From Apricaphanius iberus (Eukaryota > Chordata > Actinopteri > Cyprinodontiformes > Aphaniidae), in the NCBI GenBank assembly GCA_028564705.1, contig JAPXFQ010000385.1:558001-622000 (forward strand): DNA of 64,000 bases. Direction: 5' to 3'. Positions 26,001 through 38,000 of this stretch are shown here, one piece after another (position 1 is the stretch's first letter; every line of letters starts with the position of its first letter). The position numbers were made by a program, and so were the translations under genes. The notes beneath the pieces were generated by a model. It saw nothing but the letters and a program-made list of their open reading frames with translations, ran no database searches and was not told the DNA's origin.

Positions 26001-29000
26001 AGAATTTTGACACATAAACATAAGTAGCAACCGTTACATTTAATCTCCACCAATAGTGGGTCATTATCTTTTCTTACATATGACATGGGCTCTTGTCTTT
26101 CTCATTTTGAGAATCGGGTAAGTGAAAAAGGCCTTTGAATCAAGTCATATTTATATCTATGAACATGGTGTCATGGATTACAGAGAAAATGTCCTTAGAT
26201 GGTCTGATCAGGGTTCAAACTTCAAAATCTAAAAATAATTTTCTAAAACCCATTTGTCTAAGCAGGGTGCCTATGTTCAGTTATTGGGCAAGAGGTGGGG
26301 TATACCCCAGACAGGCTGACCAGTGCATCAGAGTGCAACATATAGGCCACAGGACAAATATTCATGCAAGCAAACAGTTGTTTTTGAACTGTTGGAGGGA
26401 GCCGAGATACCAGTAGTGAAACAACTCATGGTCGTGGAGAACATGCAAATTGATCAAATTAGGCTGGTATTTGAAGGATCTTCTTGCTGCAAGGCAACTG
26501 CCGCAGTGTTCAGCAGACATTAGTTTTTTAGGCAGTGTGGGAGATCCACAGAACTTTGGAAAAGGTAATCCTGAAGGAAGAAAATATTTATGTACCATGA
26601 TATTTGAATAAATTGAGTCACATTTACGATTTTTTAAAATATATTTCATTGTAATATTAAGCTACTGTAATAACAGCATATTAAATATTAAATGTTATTA
26701 GAAAAAGTATGTATTAGGGTGCAAATAAATTTGCAAATACATTGCAAATAAGTACAACGTATTTTATAATGGCTGTGTATAAAGGTGTGTGCTTGTTAGC
26801 AAATTTTACATCTCTATCCTCTGGTTATCTAGCATCAAATCTTCTTGCTTTACTATACCTGTAAATGAGGTTGTATTGGATTGGATAACTTAACATGTCA
26901 CTATGTACAACACTTCTTGGACTAAAATTCCATCCACTATCATATTTCTGTGTTAAACTACCAGCACAAGTATAGTGAAATTTAGATTTTCATAGGCACA
27001 GTGTCTCAGCATGAGATTACTCACCCTGTCTCCCAGGTACGACTGTGGCGCCACCCAGTGTAGACTTTGAACTGTAGCAGGAAGCTCCTGAATGTCTGCC
27101 ACTGCTGTGTTACTAGCTGTGTTTAGCACTGAGGGAACTTCCTCTCTGCTGGGGCTTTCCAAACGCCAGCCAAGCATCTCGACAAACTATTGACAGAAAA
27201 TGTAAGAAGCAAACTTACAGGAGTTATGGTGTACTTCAGTGGATATTATGTTCATAACTGGATTACTGTTCTTTGATGGAACAGAACAATTCAATTCAAT
27301 TCAATTCAGTTTATTTATATAGCGCCATTTCACAACAGATGTCATCTCAAGGCACTTTACAAAAAGAGTTATTACAATACAATGTTTAGTGTAGAAATTA
27401 CAGAACCACAGAAGATTGCGTCGTGGAATTCTCAGCAATCCCTCATACTGAGCAAGCATGCAGCGACAGTGGGAAGAAAAAACTCCCTTTTAACAGGAAG
27501 AAACCTCCGGCAGAACCAGGCTCAGCACAAGCGGTTATCTGCCGCGACCGTCTGTGGCTTGGAGAATACACAACAGAGACACAGAAAGAGCAACAGAACC
27601 GATGCACAAGTTTGTTGCAGGACGTGGAGAATTTTCCGTCACTGCAATGCCATCTTAGTCAGGGTCGTCAAGCAGGGCTAATCCGGAGCACCTACTATAA
27701 TAGAAAACAGGTTAGTGCTTGAATTGACAGCACATCATGCAGTTGGGGAGAAGTAGGAGAGAAAGTAGGAACAGACCCTAATAATGTCCTCCAACAGCCT
27801 AGCCTAAAGCAGCATAGCTACTAACATTAACCTGTCTCCTAGCTACTAGGAGACCTGGCTACCAACACTCTGTCTTAGTCCTCCTGACCCGTGGACGGTG
27901 TAGGGCCGGTAACGGCCCCCGTCATGCCGGGGTCTTCTCGGAGTCGGGTTGTTTGAGAATGCAGCCCAAAGTGGGTGGTAAACTCCATCTAAGGCTAAAT
28001 ACCGGCACGAGACCGATAGTTCGACACTTACAACACTTATTTGGGGAAGCAGAGGCTGTTAATGTGGAATCTTTGCTTTTGAAAAGGTTAAATAAAAATT
28101 CATATTTTATGATAGTTGCTTTTCTACAACAATAATAGCTTTAATCAAATAAATAGTATTACACTGCTTACATTCATACACTCAAAGAAGCTCTGCTAAG
28201 TATGTATTTTAGAATGGTGAGTCTCTAAAGGTTATCCTACTTTTCCACGTCTTTTGTTGGAGCTCTGACACTGGTTGGTAGCTCCAAAGCAGAAGCAGCT
28301 GGAGCAGCCAAGGAGGTTAGAGGGGTCAAAGTAGAAGGAACCTTCCCGACAAGTATCACACCTCACACCTACAACGTTTCTCTGCAAACATGAGAGCAAT
28401 CATACGGTGAGAGTCAAAACAAGAAGGCCCAAAAACAAAGGAAGAGCTTTCTAACTCAGAAATTTGTTGCACTTAACACACCTTGCAGAGACACCTGCCA
28501 GTATCTGGGTGGCAAACATCGGCTGCGACTCCTCCCTGGTCACAGTCACAGGACAGACACTCTGGAAAGCGATAATAGCCCGGAGCGCAGCGATCACACT
28601 GCCGGCCTCCGACACGAGGTTTGCAGCTGCAAAAAATACATAGAAGCGTTCAAAGATCGTCTGAGTACAATCTAAATATCAGATGTATTTATCATTATTT
28701 TAGCTTCATTGTATGGTGTAGAAGAAAAGTCGTGGGCAAGACAAGCATAAGACGGATCCTTGAGCTTACAAAAAAAGAGAAATATAATTAGGAAGAAAAA
28801 TATACCTTAATTATGTTTTATTTCGAGATGTCTGTCATTATTTGCTAGTGTTATGTTTCGAGTTGTTCTTAGTACAAATAGGAACTTGTATGCACAGGCT
28901 ACCTGCATTGTCCAGTAACGGTGTCACACTGAAGGCCTGCATTTACATTCACCCCACTTGCAGAGCACCCACAGTTCTCACAGCCCAGCAAAGGGTGGTA

Positions 29001-32000
29001 GCTGAAAGTCTGTTGCTGGCACACATCACAGGTTGGTTTCACAGTCTGAGGAGGACAGATGCAGCGTCCAGTCACTTCATCACACAGACGCCGTCCGCAT
29101 TCACAGGCTGCAAAATAGAACAAGGAAATACATGCCCCGTTAAAAGTTCTGGGTATGTATTTGCTTTTCATTAATGTTTTGTATGGTAGTCACTTATGCT
29201 GAACGCCAAAAGCTAATAATGATTCACGTTTGCAGTAGGGGAATCCATAGTATCCAGTGGTACATTTGTTGCACTGCCTCCCAATAACGTGCTGCCTGCA
29301 GGGACACTGTCCTCCAACCGGATCACACACAGTCCCTGTAGAGCCAGACTTATCACAGTCACAAGGCAGAGCTCCGTCGTTGTAAGCGGCAACAATAGCA
29401 CGGGCCGAGTCTCTGCAAAACTGGGATGAGGTTCTAGGTCTGTCAAAAGACGATAATATATATATGTGAATAAAAACCTCTTCCAAATACAGTAACAAAA
29501 TTCAAATTTTTACATTCACTAAGATTACAATGCTTCAAATAACCTAATAAAGCCCAGGTGATGAGGATGATTTCACAACTTTTCAAGATTTAGATTATTG
29601 AATTAATTCACTATATTAAAGTTAAATGGGGATACACCTGCTGATGTATTTCAAGGTAACACCTCAAATACATTCTTTCCTGTGTGAAATCATAGGAAAA
29701 TCAAAGAAATAAGACAGAGAATTATTGACTTCCACTGTGTGGATCATCCTGGAACACAATTTAATGTTGCCTGAAGGTGCCACATTCATCTGTTTAAAGA
29801 ATTACAGTGGGGAAAATGTATTTGGCAGCCACTGATTGTGAAAGTTGTCCAACTTGAAAAGATGCGAGGGGTCTGTAATTTTCTCAACCGTGAGACACAG
29901 AATATAAACAAAATATTCAGGTGATCAGAGTGTCTTATTTTTGAAAAATGTATTTGTATAATGGTGCAGAAAACAAGTATTTGATCATTAACAAAAGCCA
30001 CCTCAATTCTTACAGCATAATGTAATCTTGGTTGGACATGACAGAGGTCTAATGTTTCCTATAGGTTACCAGGTTTAAACACACTGTGGCTGGTATTTTG
30101 GCCCATTCTTCCATGCAGATCTCTAGAGCAGTGATGTTTTGGTACTGTTAAACGTGTAAACAGGGTAGAACAAGGGAGCCATGTGAAAATAGGTTGCTGT
30201 GCTGCTCTCATCTTTCTGGCATTATGAAATGCCAGAAAACCTTTGTTGCTTACGAAAGGGTCGCATTAACTGTATATTTTCCTAAACTAACCAGTTTTAA
30301 AACACTAATAGAAAAATCTGAATACCCCATACTACTTGGTGCTAAAATGCAGACATTTTCAACTTTACACAGGATCCCATCAGAAGCATGATGTCAGACA
30401 TGGACACCGTACTCAAAGCATCTTTGTAATCGGGAGCTGACAGTGCGTTGAAGAGTTACTAAGGCTGACACAACTATAGATCTTAAAAGATCACAAAGTG
30501 ACATCTCACATGGAGATCCAAGCTAAGTGAGATTGTCAGTGATCTTGTACTTATTTCATTTTATAATAACAACAGTGGATCTCTTTTCAACAATCTGCTT
30601 GTCTATTGATTGGCTCATTTCAGTCTTGTGCAGGTGTACAATCCTGTTCCTTATGTCCTTCGACAGCTATTTGGTCTTGACCATGGTGAAAGCTGACAGT
30701 TTGATGAGTTCAAACAGGTGCCATTAAATAAAGCTAACAAGTGGAGGGTAAAAGAGCTTCTTAAAGAAGAAGTAGCATGTATTTGAGGGCAAGAATTCTA
30801 GTTGTTTGTAGGTGCTAAATGTTCATTTTGAACAATTATACAAATAAATTATTTTAAAATAATACAATCTGATTTCCTGTTTCCTGTTTCTGCCCCCCCC
30901 CTCATTTCTGACTAACAGTTGAAGTGGAACCATGATGAAAACGACAGACCTTGCCACCTTGAGGAAAGAAAAATATACAAAAATATAAAAGCAACATCTC
31001 AAAAAACAGCCAGAATCTTACATCATATGCAATTGTTGGCCTTCCAAACTGAAAATTACCCAAAACCACACTACCAAATTAGTTACAAAACAATAAAAAA
31101 GTCAGGAGGAATGGACCAGAATTTGAGTACTTGTGAAGGGATACCCAAAATGTCTGATTCAAGCCTTACAGTTCAAAGTTTAAAGTCTCACTCTCGTTAT
31201 TCAGCATTTAGCAAATAGAACTTATTTCTGTAATTCCAACTAACACAAAACAGGAAACATTTAGTCAGATTTAGTCAGTCAGGTAAGAAAAAAATGTCTA
31301 GTTTCAGCTTTATATCCTATATTGGAAACTTACTCTATATGGAAGCCTTCTCTTGTGCACTGTTTTATGAAATCTGCAGACTTGTCGAGTGGCCTCTCTT
31401 GCAAGAGCTCTGGAGTGTAATTACTATCAGGAACCAGCATAACATAATCCTAAATAAGAAAAAAAAGCATAATTCATAAACAAGCCACTTTGCAATTGTG
31501 ACTACAGTATTAAAATTATTTTAGTGCTATATTTTTTTCCACAAATAGTTTTAAAAGACAGAAAATTAAAACATTCCAAGCATAAAAACAAAGTTTAACC
31601 TCTCGTCTTACTACAAAGCCTTGAGGTTTAGCTTTCATATAAAGTATTGTGGGCCTGCCAGGTTGAAAACAGTTCCTTCATTGTTGCTGTGGGGAGATAT
31701 GGCATAACACTGAGGAGAGAGGACCACTGTATGCCAAATCCTCAACCTGAACCACCTCACCATATTAAAATCTACTGACTTTACAAAAGGATGTACTGCA
31801 AACCTCTTTGATTTTTTTATTTGCTTTTTGCTTTGAGGGATTGCTTGAGTTTCTGTAAAATAAAAAAATAATGATACACTAACCAAAATAAGGGTCTTCC
31901 CATGTGGTACCATGACAGAGATGGTGGGTACTTGCACAGAATTTGTGTAAAAGTCGAGAGCAATGCGGCCTTCGGCAACAACAACCTCCCTGCAACCTGA

Positions 32001-35000
32001 CACTGCCGGACAGAAGGTGGCATTTATCTCACCTGGAGGAGAAAGTATTTTTTCAGTTAGACAATATGTTGCATTATAATCTGTTTATCTATTTAAATCA
32101 TAAAAGAAAAGACAAGAAAGGCCAGGTTTGTTATCTGATTTTAAGAAGAAATCAGCAAATCACTCCTGCCAGAGTAAACTCGAATTTCAAATCCAAACTG
32201 CTAAATTTTCTCTTTTCAGACTCAGCCTTCCTCCCGAAAACTTACCCTTCCACATATGCCCTGCATTTAGTTGCACTTCCACCGGAAAGGAGACATGTTC
32301 AGGCTGATGATAATGCAGCACAACAACATACCGTGCCGGGAGAGGTACCACCGGAGTAAAACTGATCTTAGTCTAGAGGAGAAACAAGCATTTACAACTA
32401 GAATTCTGAGTTTTTTATTGTCTAGACACAAGACGTTGTTCAGCAAGATGAAGAAGGGCAGAGCGAAAAAAATTTAAAACAGACACCTGAGGGAATTTAA
32501 GTATTGTGCCATCACTCTGAGGATCATGGACAGAGAACAGGCTGGATTGTCTTCTCTGCCTCCAATCCTTATTCTTGCCCCGTTGGAGAGTAGCAGCAAG
32601 TATGGATGACAGCTGTCCATCCCGGGCGGCGTACAAAATCCAGGCTGAGGATGGCTTCTCAAACCGTTGTGGAATACAGTGTTGACTGTGAACAGCAAGT
32701 CATTGTTAGGGAAGTCCTTTTTGGCAAGAAATAGAACAATGCAATCAGGGCTGATAGACTGCAACTCATTTGAAGCACGGTTGGTTGGTGAAAAAAGCTG
32801 TAATGTAGAGCTCAAATACTCTTAAGTACACGAAATGCACACAAATCCGATTGTATGTTTTTTTCCAAGTATTAATTTGAATATCAATGTTCTGTGAAAA
32901 CACAAAAGGTTTCTTAAATTAGATGAACTGTTTATACAAATGCGGTTAGGGATACAGGGTTATATTATCAACCGATATCCCAAGCTTTGAACATCACACA
33001 GGGTACTGTTTATTTCATCATCTAATAATAAAAAAGAATGGCAGAGCAGCAAAGTCACCAAAACAACTACGCTAACAAGCTGGGGGAATTGCAGAGATCC
33101 ACTGCACATGTAGGCCTATGAGTATTTGTCGAAAGGAAAAAGATTTAATGTTGCACAGCAAAAATTAAATCTCCAGGAATAAGAAGCAAATCGTTGTTGA
33201 AAGAAATTCAAACAAGCTGGTTATTTTCAGTTTGTCATTAGCCATGTAGATGTCAATGCAAACATTTGGATGAACATGCAAAGTGCTATGCACAGGGGAC
33301 AACTAATATTAATTATTAGTATTGAGCACTTCTTAGTATTTTTTGTAGTTATGCTGCTATAGGCTTAGACTGTTGGAGGACAGACTGACCACGTTTCTTC
33401 ACTTTTCTACTTTTCTCTTCTACTACTCGTCATATATATTTTTTTGCAGTTATTTCAATTGTTAACATTGTTTTCTCTCAGTGGTTTTATCTCCATAGAA
33501 GCTCCACCTGTTCTGGTATCCTGCTCGGCTCCAACGCCCCGCTAGATGGGGAACATCAATTCAGATGATGCTTTTCAAGGCACTGGAGAAGTACATTTTC
33601 TAAATGAATTTTCAATGCAATTAAAATTGATGTGTTTTTTTTTAAATTCTGTCATTTCTATTGGTTTACATTTTTTCCATTCTGTACATCCATGGTCATT
33701 TATGGTAAACACTGCACACTGACAGCTGGAAGATCTGTAACACTCAAGCTGCTTATTAGATTAAGAGCAAGTAAAGTTAGAATGACAGATGTTCCAAAGC
33801 TCAACCTCAGGAATGCTTGTATTCACAGAATGTTCCTCTCTGCCGTTGGGTCTGACCTAGCATCCAAAGTGGTCCAAATTACAAATTACATGGATGTTAT
33901 GCTGAACGTTACAAACCAAATATTTCAGTAACATGCATGAAAGGTTTATTACAAAAAGACATAAACTTTAGGTTTTATGCTTAGTTAAAAAAATGAAGCA
34001 CATTAGTCAAGTTTTGGGGGGTAATTTTTGATAAAACAAGAAAAGCTTAGCAAGATCCGAAGTTCTTACCTCTCCTGAGTAAAGCGACCATGAGTGGAGA
34101 CGCACAACCCTTTAGGCTCCACATACTCCAGAGAGAACTCTTCTGCTGGCACTGCATACAGCTTGTACTACACATAAACGTCGACAATTTAAAATTATGG
34201 TGCTGCTTTAAAAAAAAAGATAAAAGATATGAAATATTGTCTTCACCAGAAGGAATGATGTTGTGGAAGTTTGCAGAAGAATCTCCGTCCGGTGAGACAG
34301 CTGCAGCATGGCCACTTGATTTCTGCCGTCCACCGCTACACTTCGGCACAGCGTGCTGCATGAGTTTGTCAACAAAAGTTAGCTGCAAACATTTAACTTT
34401 TATTCAAAAAAGTATTCATATCCCTCAACCTTTCTTACATTTTATCATAATACAACCACAAAGTTCTGCTTATTTTATCGGGATGTTGTGTGATAGACTA
34501 ACACACGATCGAGAATTAACTTGAAGTTGAAGGAAAAGGATACAAGGAGTTTATTTTATTCTTTATAACAAAGGTAAATAAGAAAGATGGTTCCTCCAAC
34601 AGATTTTTTCTGCTTGCATTAGCTATGCTAATATTACTATGACTCTAACCAGTTTACCCTTTCCTCTGCTGAAGAAAAGCACCACCAATTCATAATACTG
34701 CCACCACCATTCTTACATTGTGGGCTTAACTTTTCCACTACAAATCATGTTTTGCATGCAAGCTAGGAAGTCATTTATTCTGTTTCATTTGGCATAAATT
34801 CCCTTTATGGCATGTGGTAAACAGGTTTTGCCATATGTATGCATTTTTTAGATGATGGATTAAGCTACGCATCATAAACTTACCCTGACTTTAAACATCT
34901 TTACAACTTCCCTTACTGCCTGCTGTTTTTTTTCGTTTTCACAATGTTGTTTATGTTCTTTAACAAACCTCTGAGGCCATCACAGAACATTTATATTCAC

Positions 35001-38000
35001 ATACAAATGGGCGCCAATTACTAATCGGGTTTCTCCTGAAAGCACTGTATGTAGCACTGGACTTTATCTAACCACTTTACAGGTATGTATGTGAAAAGCA
35101 ATTGAAAATCCTGTTTTCTTTTTCCTTCCACTTGACAATTATACACTACCATGTGTTGGTTTATCATATTCAATCCCATTAAATACACTGAAGTATGATG
35201 TTGGAACATGGTAAAATATGGAACATTTCAAGGGGTACACTATGTGTTAAGACACAATAATTAAAAATTTATGACCACAATTCTGGTATTAGAGATATTA
35301 TGAAAGACATAAACACATGACTCACCTGAAAACACAATTATAAATACTGATTCTAGCCAGGATTTGGTTCCGTGACTGACCACTGATGAGTATGTTGACA
35401 TTCTGGATAGCGTCCATCTCACTGGCATACTCCAGAATGATTGCATACAGGCCTGAATGAGGCACACGAAGACTGAGCTCCAGGCGGGACTAAAAGACAG
35501 AGTATGCACATTATTAAAAGATATACGATTTTAATTTCTCCAAATGTCCTATTATAAGTGAAATGTTAACATATGATTTCCAGATTGGCTTTTAAGAAAT
35601 TTAGAGCAGCTGATGTAACTCTGATCAGTTTCTGCATCTTAATTTGGAAACACTACACAGATTTATGCAGCACTGAACCTGTCTCCCGTTGATAGCTGCC
35701 ATGTCCGGGTGATCTGGAGTGGGACGCCGCACACGAGCCTGTCTCCTCTTCCTCCGCCCACTCCGAGTGGACAGCCTGCCCTGCGTGCCGAGCACAGAGC
35801 TAAAACCATCCATGGTGATGTGCTTGTACAACAGACAGCTTTTAAACCACATGAAAACAAAACAGAAATGACTTCAACATGCTACCAAAGAAAGATGTAA
35901 GTCAAAGTAAAGGAATAGAAAGAGGATTACTTTGCATCTTTGCTTGCAGTGTGTGAGTATGTGCATGGCTGGGTAACCTCTTTCTGCAGCAGGGAGGCCT
36001 CATAGTAATCTCGAGGCACCAGGACTAAAAAATCCTGAAGTTGAAAGAAAATAACATTTTACTTATTTTATTTGGGTCACATTTAGAGTCTTCCAAATTA
36101 TTCCCACTGCCATGAACTCTTACACACTTTCTCAAATTTAAATCACAATGTCAATGTCATCAAATGGTATTTTGTACGAAAGACATATATAGTATAAATA
36201 TATATTCAAAGTGTACAGTATATAGTAAACTTTGTGTTGATCTATTACAAAAAAAACAGCAAAATACAGATGTTTCTGGTTGTAACATAACAAAATATCA
36301 AAAAGTTAAGGAGGCAATAATACTTTGTTGAGTATAAGGCAAGTCTTTCTTGTTTTTTTATTAGGTATCTCACAGAAACCTACCAGGAGAACCCCTTCAG
36401 CCCTTATATGAATGACCCATTTCCCAGGATTTAATGCAAAAGGCTCAGTGAAGCCCTCTCCTGGAACGGTGACGAAGGATGGGGATGAACTCGGAGGAAA
36501 TATCACTTCCTTACTCTGAACTTCCCCTGCAGAGCACAGAGCACAGATGTCAAACTCCTGCGGAGACCTTTTAAAAACTCAGCTCATCAACTACTTGCTC
36601 ACATAAATGTCAGGAAGGGAATGTTTTCACTTCTCTAATGATGGGTTAGATTTCACTGTTTAATGGTGGAATGAGGGAATGGATACTATGTCAGAGGCAG
36701 TCTTACCTGCAGTGCCTCTGCTATTTGTAGCCTTGATGCTACCAGTCACACTGACGCTGTTGGGGTTAATGAACCGCAGAACCACATGGAAAAAAATCTG
36801 TTGCCTCTCTTTTGGATCAACATGCACTGTTACCCTGGCTTCACTCTGCAGGGGCGACAATCACACACTGATTCCAATGGTACAGCTTTAAGTAGACAAT
36901 GAGTGATGGGTGTTAGACGAACAGATGAAAGCCAGGCGGGAAGATTAAGCCAAGGGAATGGGTTAATAATCAAAGAGCAAGCAAGGCAAAGAAAGCAAAG
37001 CGGGCCCCCCTTCACTTACAGTCACAGCAAAACTCAGAGTCAGGTTCTTCCGCCACCAAGATCCGGGCTTTTACTCGGGTTCTCCCCTTGTTTCGGGGAG
37101 TTGAGTAACGCAACATAATGTGGAAGGGTCCCGGAAAACCAAGGCTAAGCGATAGAATCACCTCTGGCTGAGGACAGAGACGGTTAGTTCTAAGAGCCGA
37201 TTCACATGTTCCCACATCAGTAGTGAAAAAAACCGAACACAGTGATTATTTGTGCACAGGCAAAAGCAGAAATTGTATTGTGAGATCAAAAAACCCCAAA
37301 GGTTGACTGTAATTCTCACATTTACATATACACCACATCCATGTTACCAATGACAATAGGCAAACCTGTGCAGGTGACATTATAGCATATCCTCTCCAGC
37401 TGAATTCTGGGAACTCTTGGGGGTTAAAACCAAAGCGGACTGGTCGAGCATTTTGTGTTGTGCCATCCTCCACCTCAAACTTCAGTTGGTGCAGAGATGG
37501 GAAGAAGTAACCAGGTGCAGGCCTAGTGAGAAAAAAATATATTTTAACAATGTTTTGCAAAGGAACATTATCACATTTTGATGTTACTACCACAATCGTC
37601 AGTGTAGTTTAGTGAAATATTATCTTATACAACAAAACAAATTAGCACACAGTTATAAAATGCAATGAAAAAGACTATTTTATAAAATCTTTTACAAATT
37701 AAAACCTTCAAAGTGTGATACTTACAATAAGTCCCATTACTCTTAAACCTCTTAATAAAAATGTCTAAGTGTTATTGCAGTGGTTCTGTGAATATCTTTT
37801 TTTTTTCTCTCTCTTGGAGATCATTCTGGAACAAAGTGATTCATGGAGGCCAAGGAACACACCAGACATAATGGACACAGTTGAGAAGACATTTAAAGCT
37901 GAGTTAGGTGTCAAAACAAAAAAAGCTCAATATTTCACCAACCACTTTTCAATTAATAAAAGAGTGGCTAACTATTGTCAGAAGGAACCCATTGGGAGTC

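Noticed and set aside
31635..32003. 122-codon minus-strand open frame
   Set aside because: Its first part is E28 of lama3. The rest is intron read-through past the donor at 31883.
31943..32359. 138-codon plus-strand open frame
   Set aside because: Antisense shadow of E27 and E28.
34047..34388. Minus-strand frame with a [13 protein letters not shown] reading over E24
   Set aside because: The other frame of the same exon ([13 protein letters not shown]) matches the laminin L4b region and keeps phase with E23 and E25.
34090..34524. 144-codon plus-strand open frame
   Set aside because: Antisense of E24 and E25 running into a Tc1-like repeat, with no recognisable domain.
36707..37167. Joining E19a and E19b in one transcript as two successive L4b exons
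   Set aside because: All nearby E19a donors are phase 1 or 2. The junction to E19b gives an in-frame stop (T+AG).
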